Positions 10,692 through 19,423 of a stretch of DNA of 64,000 bases are shown one piece after another; the stretch's first letter is position 1; every line of letters begins with the position of its first letter. Made by a program: the position numbers and the translations under genes. Source of the stretch: Nocardioides hwasunensis (lineage in GTDB: Bacteria > Actinomycetota > Actinomycetes > Propionibacteriales > Nocardioidaceae). The notes beneath the pieces were generated by a model that was not told the origin of the DNA, searched no databases, and saw only the letters and a program-made list of their open reading frames with translations. Location of the stretch: contig NZ_JACXYY010000002.1 in NCBI RefSeq assembly GCF_014779665.1, forward strand, positions 578,316-642,315. Direction: 5' to 3'.

Positions 10692-12095
10692 GTGCGCAAG
10701 ATCAGCATCCTCGTCGTGACCGCCTTGGTCGCGGTGACCCTCGCCGCAGCGCCTGCCTCGGCCAAGCCCGGCAAGGGCACGCCGGACAAGTACGTCCCGA
10801 AGGCGGGCCCGGCGTTCAACAACCCGTACGGCAGTCGTGACGCGATCCGACGCCTGATCATCCAGGTCAACCGCACCGTCGACTCCGTGCCCAAGGGCGG
10901 CAAGATCCGGATCTCGGCGTGGAACGTGCGCAGTGCCTCCATCACGAACTCCCTCATCCGTGCGCACAACCGCAAGGTGAGCGTGCAGGTCGTCATGGAC
11001 CGCGCGAACTGGAACCCCAACAACCCCAACGTGGACGCGGCCCGCCTGTCCGCTGCCCTGAAGAAGGGCAACAAGAACCGCTCGAAGACCCAGAAGAGCT
11101 TCCTGCGTCGCTGCATCGGCTCCTGCCGCGGCAAGCACGGCATCCCGCACTCGAAGTACTTCCTCTTCAACAAGGTCAAGACGAAGAAGAACGGCAAGGT
11201 CAAGATCGTCCCGTTCGTGACGATGTACGGCTCCTACAACGCCACCGAGCTCGGCGCCACCATCCAGTGGAACGACCTGTTCACCATCAAGAACGACGAG
11301 GCTCGCTACAAGAGCTTCCTCACCAACTTCAACGAGATGGTCCTGGACAAGCCGGTCAAGAACGCCTACACCGGCTACGACGACGGTGTCATCGGCACGG
11401 GCTTCTACCCCTACGTCGGGGCCGAGGCCGTGGCCAAGGACCCGGTCATGGCGATGCTCAACCAGATCTCGTGCAAGGGCGCGACGACCAACAAGAACGG
11501 TACGACGCGCATCCGGATCGCCCAGACCTCGATGTACGGCGACCGCGGGCTCAAGCTCGCCCGCAAGCTGGCCCGGCTGCAGAAGCAGGGGTGCAACATC
11601 CGCATCGTCTACGCCATGTTCGGCAACGAGGTGCTGCGCATCCTGCGCTCCGCGAGGGTCCCGCTGACGCACCTGGCCTACGACAGCGACAACGACGGGC
11701 TCTACGACCGCTACGTCCACATGAAGACGATGGCGATCAGCGGCAACTACGCCGGTGACCCGGGCGCGAAGGTGACCTTCAACGGCTCGGCCAACTGGAC
11801 GTCGGTCGCGCTGGCCAGTGACGAGGTCGTCGGCTTCGTCCGCCAGAAGTGGGTCACCAACCGCTACATGCAGTGGATCGACTACATGTTCACCCACCGC
11901 CCGAAGGTCTGGGGCCCCGAGCACCCGGGCAACAACGGCAACGCGCCGGTCGGTCGGGTCAAGGCGGGCTCGCTCGACCCGTTCCCGAGCTACGAGGCCC
12001 GTGTCGCAGCCACGGACCAGTACGACGCGATCGTCAAGGCCCGCGCCAAGAAGCGCGGCGTCGACCCCTACGCCCTCATCAAGGAGGAGAACTGA
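10692..12095 (+). CDS. Exported phospholipase D-like protein
   Basis: A 467-residue protein beginning at the GTG at 10692, chosen because it opens a clean Sec signal peptide (MRKISILVVTALVAVTLAAAPASA). Two phospholipase D-type half-sites are visible: GIPHSKYFLF with HxK near residue 153, and YVHMKTMAISG with HxK near 341, the latter followed by FNGSANWTS. This resembles the HxK...GSxN pattern of PLD-superfamily nucleases and phospholipases. The usual HxKxxxxD aspartate is not evident in either site, as in many bacterial exported relatives. Substrate (phospholipid, nucleic acid or a wall polymer) is unknown. It lies between two EEP-domain genes. Confidence 0.8.
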   Translation: MRKISILVVTALVAVTLAAAPASAKPGKGTPDKYVPKAGPAFNNPYGSRDAIRRLIIQVNRTVDSVPKGGKIRISAWNVRSASITNSLIRAHNRKVSVQVVMDRANWNPNNPNVDAARLSAALKKGNKNRSKTQKSFLRRCIGSCRGKHGIPHSKYFLFNKVKTKKNGKVKIVPFVTMYGSYNATELGATIQWNDLFTIKNDEARYKSFLTNFNEMVLDKPVKNAYTGYDDGVIGTGFYPYVGAEAVAKDPVMAMLNQISCKGATTNKNGTTRIRIAQTSMYGDRGLKLARKLARLQKQGCNIRIVYAMFGNEVLRILRSARVPLTHLAYDSDNDGLYDRYVHMKTMAISGNYAGDPGAKVTFNGSANWTSVALASDEVVGFVRQKWVTNRYMQWIDYMFTHRPKVWGPEHPGNNGNAPVGRVKAGSLDPFPSYEARVAATDQYDAIVKARAKKRGVDPYALIKEEN

Positions 12096-12096
12096 G

Positions 12097-15000
12097 ATGA
12101 CACCCGTGCGCGCCCGGTCCCGAAGGTTCCGCAAGGAAACCCCCGTCACCGGGTTCGCACCCGCTGTCGCTCAGCTCGCCACGCTCGGACTGGTGGCCGG
12201 GCTCCTCCTGGCCGGCCAGTCGGCCGCCCAGGCGGAGCCGTCCGGCTCGGACGGGTCCTCGGTGACCTCGCAGTCCGAGCGGTCCGTCGCGACGACGGAG
12301 AAGCGCGCCACCGGCTGTGCCCAGCTCCTCGTGGTGGCCGTCGACGGCAACGGTCAGGGCAAGAAGGACGCGCCCGGACCGGCGGTCTCGGCGGTCACGA
12401 GCAAGATCCAGGCCAAGGCCCAGAAGCAGGGTCGCACCGTCACGGTCAAGCGGATCAAGCTCGCCACGCCCAAGGCTGCGACCATCCTGCGCAAGAAGTC
12501 CGGTCCCGGCGCGGCGGCGGTCTCCAAGGCCGGCCTCAAGCGGTGGAAGAAGCCGATCCGCTCCGGCGTCAAGGCCGCCCGCAAGCTCGTCAACCGCCAG
12601 CTCGAGGCGTGCCCCGACCAGCAGGTGATGCTGGTCGGATACGCCCAGGGAGCAGGCGTCGTGCACAAGGTCCTGCAGGACCTGGGCAAGAAGGACGCCC
12701 TCACGAAGGTGGTCGGTGCGGTCACCGTCTCCGACCCCTCCCGCGTGCGGAAGTCGTCGGCCGGACGCCCGCTGGGCAAGCCGGCCGCGGCGAAGAACTC
12801 CGAGGGCGTGCTCGCCCGGTTCACCACGTCGATCGGTGACGTGCCGAAGCCCACCGCCACCTTCAAGGTCGTCTCGGTGTGCCACAAGGGCGACCTCGTC
12901 TGCAACCCCAGCAAGGTCTCCGCCGGCAAGGCGCTCAAGCTCGCGATGTCCTACGGGTCCAAGCAGTCGCGCGCCGCCGTGCGCGAGGCGGCCAACCGCG
13001 CGTGGGCCCAGGCCTCGCTGTGGCCGGTCCCGGCGATCCAGCAGGTCGTGGTCGGCGTGAAGGAGCCGATCTCGGCGCAGATCACCGTCACCGGAGGCTC
13101 GACCACGCCGCCCGCCGCCCAGTTCACGCCCGTGAGCGTCCCGGCCGGCCTGAGCCTCGACGCCAACGGGGTCATCTCCGGCCAAGTCGACGCCCCGGGC
13201 AGCTACCCGATCACCTACACGCTCAGCGGCACCTCGCCCGCGACGACGCCCACCACCCACACCCTCACGGTGCTGGTCCGCGAGCCCTCCAGCGGCGCCG
13301 CTGCGGGCGGCCAGTCCTCGTGCGCCGTCCGCGCGGACGGCACCGCCTGGTGCCAGGGCCGCAACGACTTCGGCCAGCTCGGCGACGGCACCACCACGCT
13401 GCAGGTCAGCCCGGTGCAGGTCTCCGGCACCGGGTGGTCGCGAATCGCGACCGGCGGCAGCTTCACGTGCGGCGTCAAGCTGGACGGCACGCTGTGGTGC
13501 TGGGGCCTCAACAACCTCGGCCAGCTCGGCGGCGCCGACAAGGCCACCTCGGTGCTTCCGCGTCAGGTCGGCACCGCGAACACGTGGCGCGACGTCTCCG
13601 CGTCGTGGCAGCACGGCTGCGCCACCCAGGCGGACGGCTCGGCGTGGTGCTGGGGCCAGAACGACCGCGGCCAGCTCGGCGCAGGCAACGCCAACGCGCG
13701 CAGCACGGGTCCGGTCCGCGTCGTGGGCGACCAGCAGTGGACCTCGGTGGTCGCAGGTGGCCAGACCACGTGTGGCACGACCGTCAGCGGTACGGCGTAC
13801 TGCTGGGGCGAGAACTCGATGGGGAACGTCGGTGACGGCACCATCACCAACCGCAACCAGCCGACCGTGGTCACCGGCGGGCTCCAGTTCTCCCAGATCT
13901 CCACGACCTGGGGCCGCACCTGCGGGGTCACCACGAATGGCCAGGTCTGGTGCTGGGGCGAGAACTCCAACGGCGAGCTCGGTGACGGCACCCGCACGAA
14001 CGTCGCCAAGCCGGTGCAGGTGAGCACCAGCGGCACCTTCACCTCCGTCGGCACCGCCCTCACCGCGTCCTGCGCGGTCCGCAGCGACGGCCAGGTCCTG
14101 TGCTGGGGCGACAACCGCTACGGCCAGCTCGGCCCCGCCGCCAGCGGCAGCGGATCGAGCACTCCGGTCGCGGCCGGTGTGGTCGCCTCCGGCAAGATCA
14201 CCGGCGGCTGGCTGCACCTGTGCGCCGAGGGCGCCGGGTGCTGGGGCGCCAACGAGGTCGGCCAGCTCGGCAACGGCACCATCACCCAGGCCACCATGCC
14301 GACCGAGGCCGCCCCGCCGTGGGGACCGGCCCCTGCGGTGAGCACCCAGCAGATGAGGAAGTGGGGGCCGGCCAAGGTCGTGAAGAAGGCGATCTCCACC
14401 CGACCGGGTGTCAGCGCGAAGGCCAGGGGCTCCAAGCGCGCCGGCTCGGACATCGAGATCATGACCTTCAACCTGCTCGGCAGCCAGCACACCGCCCCTG
14501 GTGGCACGCGTCCGAACTTCGCCGCGCCGGGACGGGTCCGCACCGAGTGGGCCAAGAACCTCATCAACCAGCGCGGCTCCACCCTCATCGGTCTCTCCGA
14601 GCCCCAGCCCGACCAGATCACCGCGCTCGACGTGGCGACCAACGGCGGCTTCTCGTTCTACCCCGGCAACACCATGGGCTACAGCGCTGCCCCGCAGTCG
14701 GTGATGTGGAAGGACTCGGAGTGGTCCTTCGTGTGGGGCACGACCGTCCAGCTGCCGTTCATGAAGTCCTCGCGACCGCAGCCCCTGGTCCGTCTCCGCA
14801 ACACCTCGACCGGGCGTGAGATCTACTGGGTCAACGCTCACCTGTCGCCGGGCAAGATGCAGGACGACCGCGACAAGGGCATGGAGAGCCTCAAGCAGGT
14901 CGTCAAGCAGCTGAGCGGCGACGGCCTGCCCGTCTTCGTGACCGGTGACCTCAACGAGCACGCCAAGGCGTTCCGACGGATCGCCTGCCCGACGCAGATG

Positions 15001-15177
15001 GAGGCAGCGGTGGGCGGCAACACCCGCGGCAACAGCTGCCAGCTGCCGAAGGCGATGCGGGTCGACTGGATCTTCGGCAAGGGCGGAACGTTCTCCAACA
15101 CCGAGGTCAACCAGGGCGCCCAGGTGCGGCGTACGACCGACCACGCCGTCGTCTCCTCGCGGTTCACCGTGCAGTAA
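12097..15177 (+). CDS. Exported fusion: cutinase-like domain, RCC1 propeller, EEP domain
   Basis: A 1026-residue exported protein from the ATG at 12097, one base after the preceding stop. Residues 1-50 include a signal peptide (LATLGLVAGLLLAGQSAAQA). Residues about 70-290 look like a cutinase/alpha-beta hydrolase (LLVVAVDGNGQG, VMLVGYAQGAGV, KGDLVCNPS). The usual GYSQG nucleophile is Ala183, and no His appears where the catalytic one is expected, so this domain is probably inactive. An Ig-like putative sugar-binding segment follows (about 315-395). Seven RCC1 repeats (about 402-745) come next, most with a C...DG..WCWG pair. Residues about 786-1026 form an EEP phosphodiesterase domain (MTFNLLGSQHT, GDLNEHAK near 949, TTDHAVV near 1014) paralogous to the 8854 gene product. 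Confidence 0.82.
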   Translation: MTPVRARSRRFRKETPVTGFAPAVAQLATLGLVAGLLLAGQSAAQAEPSGSDGSSVTSQSERSVATTEKRATGCAQLLVVAVDGNGQGKKDAPGPAVSAVTSKIQAKAQKQGRTVTVKRIKLATPKAATILRKKSGPGAAAVSKAGLKRWKKPIRSGVKAARKLVNRQLEACPDQQVMLVGYAQGAGVVHKVLQDLGKKDALTKVVGAVTVSDPSRVRKSSAGRPLGKPAAAKNSEGVLARFTTSIGDVPKPTATFKVVSVCHKGDLVCNPSKVSAGKALKLAMSYGSKQSRAAVREAANRAWAQASLWPVPAIQQVVVGVKEPISAQITVTGGSTTPPAAQFTPVSVPAGLSLDANGVISGQVDAPGSYPITYTLSGTSPATTPTTHTLTVLVREPSSGAAAGGQSSCAVRADGTAWCQGRNDFGQLGDGTTTLQVSPVQVSGTGWSRIATGGSFTCGVKLDGTLWCWGLNNLGQLGGADKATSVLPRQVGTANTWRDVSASWQHGCATQADGSAWCWGQNDRGQLGAGNANARSTGPVRVVGDQQWTSVVAGGQTTCGTTVSGTAYCWGENSMGNVGDGTITNRNQPTVVTGGLQFSQISTTWGRTCGVTTNGQVWCWGENSNGELGDGTRTNVAKPVQVSTSGTFTSVGTALTASCAVRSDGQVLCWGDNRYGQLGPAASGSGSSTPVAAGVVASGKITGGWLHLCAEGAGCWGANEVGQLGNGTITQATMPTEAAPPWGPAPAVSTQQMRKWGPAKVVKKAISTRPGVSAKARGSKRAGSDIEIMTFNLLGSQHTAPGGTRPNFAAPGRVRTEWAKNLINQRGSTLIGLSEPQPDQITALDVATNGGFSFYPGNTMGYSAAPQSVMWKDSEWSFVWGTTVQLPFMKSSRPQPLVRLRNTSTGREIYWVNAHLSPGKMQDDRDKGMESLKQVVKQLSGDGLPVFVTGDLNEHAKAFRRIACPTQMEAAVGGNTRGNSCQLPKAMRVDWIFGKGGTFSNTEVNQGAQVRRTTDHAVVSSRFTVQ

Positions 15178-15238
15178 TGTCCCGGCTGCCCGCACAGCAG
15201 CACCAGGAGCCGGGCAGCTGGGGAGGGGAGGAGTCGCG

Positions 15239-16837
15239 ATGAGGGCGAACGTGCAGCGCGTCGACGACGACGGGCTCCACCTCGAGCGCGGCTTCGACGG
15301 CGCCCTCGACGTGCACTTCGACGGCTGGCGCGGCTGGTCCGTCGCGGTGGAGGACGGTCCCGAGCCGGTGACGGTGGCCTGGCCCAAGCGGCTCCGGTCA
15401 CGCCTGGACGGCACCTCGCTCGTCACGATCACCGTCGACGAGGTGGAGGTCTTCCGCGAGGAGGTCACCTTCGGCGCCGGCGAGGGCCGCGTGGAGCTGG
15501 TCGACCGGTTCGGCAACCCCGTCATCATCGACAAGTGGGGCCTGACCCAGCGGATCTTCGAGACCCGTCGCGAGGGCGGTGCAGTCGAGGCGATGACGGC
15601 GATGGCCGAACGGGTCCTGGGCGTGATGCGTGACGCGTGCGGCATCGAGGGGTGGATCGGCTTCGGCACGCTGCTCGGTGCGGCCCGCTCGGGCAAGGTC
15701 ATCGGCCACGACAGCGACATCGACCTCTGCTTCCTCTCCGAGAAGCAGACCCCGGCCGAGATGGCGGTGGAGATGTGGGGCATCGCCCGCGCACTCGTCG
15801 ATGCGGGGATCACCGTCAAGCACAAGACCGCGAGCTTCATCACGGTCGTCTACGACGCCCCCGACGGCGGCGAGGACGGCATCGACATCTACACCTGCTT
15901 CTACGTCGGCGACCTGCTCCACGAGACCGCGACCGTGCGGGAACGGGTGCCGCGCTCGGCGATCCTGCCCCTGCGCGCGCTGGAGTTCGAAGGTCGAGAC
16001 ATGCCCGCGCCCGCCGACCCGGACCGCATGCTCGCGGTCTCCTACGGCCCGGGCTGGCAGGTCCCCGACCCGTCCTTCCGCCACCTGCCCTCGCGCGAGG
16101 TGCTGGACCGCTTCGACGGCTGGTTCAGCTCGGTGATGACCCATCGGCGCGACTGGACCGCCTACAACGGCGAGGTCGGCGCCGCCGGGATGCGGCCGAG
16201 CCCGTTCGCGCAGTGGGTCGTGGAGCAGCTCGAGCTCCGCGGCGACGAGCCCGACGGGCTGCGGGTGCTCGACGTCGGCTCGGGATCCTCGGCAGACCTC
16301 CGGGCCTACCACCGGGCCGGCTGCAAGGCGATCGGCTACGACTACGCCCACCCGGGCAAGCATGCGCTCGGCGGCAAGGAGATCGACCTGCCCGAGAGCG
16401 TGGGGCGCCGGGTGCTCAACCTGCTCAACGAGCGCGACGTCCTCGCGGTCGGCGCGCTGGCGGCGCGGCAGAAGGGACCGAAGGTCGTCACCGCGCGTCG
16501 CGTCCTCGAGGCGGTCCCGCCGCGATCGCGCGACCAGCTGTGGCGCTTCGCGTCGATGACCCTGTCGGAGGGCGGACGGGCCTTCGTCGAGGGCGTGAGC
16601 CGCTCGCCCGCGCAGTGCCGGGCCGCGCAGGAGCGCACGGGCACGCCGCGCCTGTGGCCGGTCGACCCCCACGACGTCGCCGCCGACGTCCGCGCGAGCG
16701 GTGGCCGCGTGGTGCTCCGGGAGGGCTTCGCCGCCGCCGCCCGGGCCAGTCGCACGGGCAGCCCGGCACGCTGGCGGATGATGGTCGAGTACCCCGCTCG
16801 AGACGTTGCAGCGCAGGAGGATCAGACACAGCGATGA
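15239..16837 (+). CDS. LicD-like nucleotidyltransferase fused to a methyltransferase-like domain
   Basis: A 532-residue cytoplasmic protein from the ATG at 15239, preceded by a strong purine-rich ribosome site (GGGAGGGGAGGAG). After an N-terminal beta-rich segment, residues about 135-260 match LicD-type enzymes: GFGTLLGAARSGKVIGHDSDID near 142-162 carries the GTLLG and DxD motifs used to transfer phosphocholine or a related group to surface glycans. Residues about 338-500 look like a Rossmann methyltransferase (LRVLDVGSGSSADLRAY), though later motifs are weak. The stop overlaps the sulfotransferase start (ATGA). The neighbours suggest modification of a cell-surface polymer. The substrate is unknown. 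Confidence 0.75.
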   Translation: MRANVQRVDDDGLHLERGFDGALDVHFDGWRGWSVAVEDGPEPVTVAWPKRLRSRLDGTSLVTITVDEVEVFREEVTFGAGEGRVELVDRFGNPVIIDKWGLTQRIFETRREGGAVEAMTAMAERVLGVMRDACGIEGWIGFGTLLGAARSGKVIGHDSDIDLCFLSEKQTPAEMAVEMWGIARALVDAGITVKHKTASFITVVYDAPDGGEDGIDIYTCFYVGDLLHETATVRERVPRSAILPLRALEFEGRDMPAPADPDRMLAVSYGPGWQVPDPSFRHLPSREVLDRFDGWFSSVMTHRRDWTAYNGEVGAAGMRPSPFAQWVVEQLELRGDEPDGLRVLDVGSGSSADLRAYHRAGCKAIGYDYAHPGKHALGGKEIDLPESVGRRVLNLLNERDVLAVGALAARQKGPKVVTARRVLEAVPPRSRDQLWRFASMTLSEGGRAFVEGVSRSPAQCRAAQERTGTPRLWPVDPHDVAADVRASGGRVVLREGFAAAARASRTGSPARWRMMVEYPARDVAAQEDQTQR

Positions 16838-18138
16838 CGCAGGTCGTGTATCTCCACGTGGGTGGCCCCAAGTCGGGCACCACCTTCATCCAGCAGGTGC
16901 TGGACCACAACGAGGAGGCCCTGGCGCGCGCCGGGGTCCTGGTCGTCGGGCCCAGGATCGAGCTGATCCACGCCGCCATGGCGGTCCGGGGAGACCGACG
17001 CCTCGCCGACCTGCCGGCCGCCTCGGCCGATGCCTGGGACCGGGTCACCGAGCAGGTGCGGGAGTGGCAGGGGCACTCGGCGATCCTGAGCTACGAGCTC
17101 TTCGCGAACGCCTCCGCCGAGCACGTGCGCACCGCGCTGGCGCGGCTCGACGGCATCGAGGTCCACGTCGTGGTGTCCGCGCGCGACCTGGGCAAGGCCA
17201 TCGCCTCGTCGTGGCAGGAGCAGCTGAAGTTCGGCCTCACGAAGCCTCTGGAGGCCTGGTCACCCCCGCAGGAGTCGGCCGAGGACAGCGAGTGGGGCTG
17301 GCGCACCATGCAGCCGGCCAACGTCGCGGCCCGGTGGGGCGCCGACCTCCCCGCCAAGCGCGTCCACGTCGTCACCGTGCCCACCCAGGGCGCGGGAGCC
17401 GACGAGCTGTGGCACCGCTTCGCCAGCGCCACGGGCCTCGCGGCGGTCGCGGACCTCGACCTCGCGGTCGACCGGGCCAACGAGTCGCTCGGTGTGGTCG
17501 AGGCCGAGCTGCTGCGCCGGGTCAACGGCGCGCTCGACGGCCGGGTGAAGGGCGGTCGGCAGAAGTCGCTGTGGATGCGCGACCTGCTCGCCCACACGAT
17601 CCTGGCGCCCATCGGGCGCGAGCCGATCGGCCTCACGCCGGCGCACGCCGCGGAGGCCGCCACCGAGGCCGAGGCCGCGGTCCGCGCGATCATCGCGGCC
17701 GGCTACACCGTCCACGGCGATCTCGACGACCTGCGCCCCGTCCCGGTCGAGGGGCGCCTGCCCAGCGAGGTCGCCGACTCCGAGATCGCCGGGTCGGCCG
17801 CCCTCGCCCTCGCCGACCTGCTCGTGTGGGCACGCGAGGCAGGGGCCGACGTACGCACGCCGGCACCGACCAGCGCGACCCATGAGCCCCCCGGCCGGTT
17901 CCGGGTCGCGGTGCGCGGCTCGCTCACCCGCCTGGCCGCACCGGTGCGCGACCGCAGGGTGGCGCGACTGGAGAAGCGCATCGCCGAGCTCGAGGCCCAG
18001 GTCGCGGCGTCTCGAGCGCTCCACCTGCGCGTGGCCACCCTGTCCGACGTGGTCACCCAGCTGCTCCTGCCGGCCGCCCAGCAGGACGAGGAGATCACCA
18101 TGTCGGCCCTCCGCTCCTACCGGGACCGGTCCCTGTGA
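16834..18138 (+). CDS. Sulfotransferase-family protein with C-terminal coiled coil
   Basis: A 434-residue protein. The PAPS-binding 5'-phosphosulfate loop is LHVGGPKSGTTFIQ (about 7-20), and the 3'-phosphate segment VVVSARDLGKAIASSWQ is near 112. The family moves sulfate from PAPS to hydroxyl groups of carbohydrates or lipids. After the catalytic domain (to about 330) comes a linker and then a coiled coil (LEKRIAELEAQVAASRALHL) ending in LLLPAAQQDEE. The tail probably mediates interaction. The gene overlaps both neighbours by 4 nt inside the glycan operon. Two further relatives lie at 34521-36667. The acceptor is unknown. Confidence 0.8.
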   Translation: MTQVVYLHVGGPKSGTTFIQQVLDHNEEALARAGVLVVGPRIELIHAAMAVRGDRRLADLPAASADAWDRVTEQVREWQGHSAILSYELFANASAEHVRTALARLDGIEVHVVVSARDLGKAIASSWQEQLKFGLTKPLEAWSPPQESAEDSEWGWRTMQPANVAARWGADLPAKRVHVVTVPTQGAGADELWHRFASATGLAAVADLDLAVDRANESLGVVEAELLRRVNGALDGRVKGGRQKSLWMRDLLAHTILAPIGREPIGLTPAHAAEAATEAEAAVRAIIAAGYTVHGDLDDLRPVPVEGRLPSEVADSEIAGSAALALADLLVWAREAGADVRTPAPTSATHEPPGRFRVAVRGSLTRLAAPVRDRRVARLEKRIAELEAQVAASRALHLRVATLSDVVTQLLLPAAQQDEEITMSALRSYRDRSL

Positions 18139-18389
18139 GCGGACCCGGCCGCGTCGGGCGGCTGCGTGCCGACGTACGCCGCCGCGTGGGGGGCAGGGTC
18201 GCCGGCGCCGTCGGCATGGACGAGCTCGCCCACCTCGACGCGACGGTCGACTCCCTCGCGGTCGCGGTGCGCGAGAACCGCGAGCTCGAGGCGCCGCTGG
18301 AAGGCCTCGTCGACGCCCTCGAGCGCGACGTGGCCGAGGTGCTCGCCTGGCGCAGCCGCACGGGTGACGACGGCGAGGTGGGAGCATGA
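18135..18389 (+). CDS. Small helical protein in glycan operon
   Basis: An 84-residue protein with no family I recognise. A basic N-terminus (RVGRLRADVRRRVGGR) is followed by a heptad-like acidic helix (LDATVDSLAVAVRENRELEAP...LEGLVDALERDVAEVL). It overlaps the sulfotransferase stop by 4 nt and the glycosyltransferase start by 4 nt, which strongly supports it as a real coupled gene. Given the coiled coil at the end of the preceding sulfotransferase, it may partner with it; that is an inference. Confidence 0.6.
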   Translation: MSGPGRVGRLRADVRRRVGGRVAGAVGMDELAHLDATVDSLAVAVRENRELEAPLEGLVDALERDVAEVLAWRSRTGDDGEVGA

Positions 18390-19423
18390 CCGGCATGCCG
18401 ATCGAGCTGTCCGTGGTCGTCCCCTGCTACAACGAGGAGGAGTCGCTGCCTCGCCTGGTGGAGGTGCTCGCCGAGGAGCTCTCCGCGCTGACGCCCCACT
18501 TCGAGGTCATCCTCGTCGACGACGGCAGTCGCGACCGCACCCTGCCGATGCTCCGCTCGGTGCACCAGGAGCACCCGCGCTTCCGCTACCTCTCGCTGAG
18601 CCGCAACTTCGGCAAGGAGTCGGCGATGCTCGCCGGGCTGAGCCACGCCCGCGGCGACCGGGTGGCGATCATGGACGCAGACCTCCAGCACCCGCCGACG
18701 CTGCTGGCGCAGATGCTGCCGCTGCTCGACTCCGGCGACTACTCCCAGGTGGTGGCCCGGCGCACCCGCACCGACGACCCCGTGGTCCGCACCGCGCTGT
18801 CGCGGCTCTACTACAAGATGATGAACCGCCTCGTCGACATCGAGCTGCAGGACGGCGTCGGCGACTTCCGGGTGCTCGACCGCCGCGCGGTCCAGGCGCT
18901 GCTGACGCTGGGGGAGAGCAACCGCTTCTCCAAAGGCCTGTTCGCCTGGATCGGCTTCCCGACCGCCGTCGTCGACTATGAGAACGTCTCCCGGGAGACC
19001 GGCGCCACCAAGTGGAGCATGCGCAGCCTGTTCAACTACGGCATCGACGGCGTGGTGTCGTTCAACTACCGGCCCCTGCGGATGTCGATCTGGCTCGGCA
19101 TCTTCGTCACGGTCCTGGCGGTGGCCTACGCGGCGTGGGTGCTCGTCGACGCGATCTGGCACGGCAACAGCGTCGCCGGCTACGTCACCACGATCTGCGC
19201 CGTCACGCTGCTGGGCGGCGTGCAGCTCATCGTGCTCGGCGTGATCGGGGAGTACCTCGGGCGCATCTACGCCGAGACCAAGCAACGACCGCTCTTCCTG
19301 CTGAAGGAGAGCAGCGACCGGGACGCGCCGGTGACCAGCGCGCTGGGCCGGGAGCACGAGGCGCTCCAGGAGCTGGAGCACACCCGCGACGACCAGGCCA
19401 TCGAACGGAGCGATCAGGCGTGA
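18386..19423 (+). CDS. GT2-family polyprenyl-phosphate glycosyltransferase
   Basis: A 345-residue membrane-attached glycosyltransferase of the DPM1/GtrB/ArnC type. Residues 8-230 are the GT-A domain: SVVVPCYNEEESLPRL, EVILVDDGSRDRT, and the metal-binding DADLQHP near residue 94. LGDFRVLDR-type sequence (VGDFRVLDRRAV) and the amphipathic RETGATKWSM segment are typical. Two transmembrane helices lie at about 233-255 and 268-292 (VTLLGGVQLIVLGVIGEYLGR). Such enzymes usually load a sugar on polyprenyl phosphate for use outside the membrane. It overlaps the small helical gene and the YfhO-like gene, so a shared glycan pathway is likely. Confidence 0.9.
   Translation: MTGMPIELSVVVPCYNEEESLPRLVEVLAEELSALTPHFEVILVDDGSRDRTLPMLRSVHQEHPRFRYLSLSRNFGKESAMLAGLSHARGDRVAIMDADLQHPPTLLAQMLPLLDSGDYSQVVARRTRTDDPVVRTALSRLYYKMMNRLVDIELQDGVGDFRVLDRRAVQALLTLGESNRFSKGLFAWIGFPTAVVDYENVSRETGATKWSMRSLFNYGIDGVVSFNYRPLRMSIWLGIFVTVLAVAYAAWVLVDAIWHGNSVAGYVTTICAVTLLGGVQLIVLGVIGEYLGRIYAETKQRPLFLLKESSDRDAPVTSALGREHEALQELEHTRDDQAIERSDQA

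Noticed and set aside
12079..15843. A 1254-codon antisense frame
   Set aside because: It covers the exported fusion gene and part of the LicD-like gene in reverse. The sense genes have clear domains and a signal peptide; the antisense translation does not.
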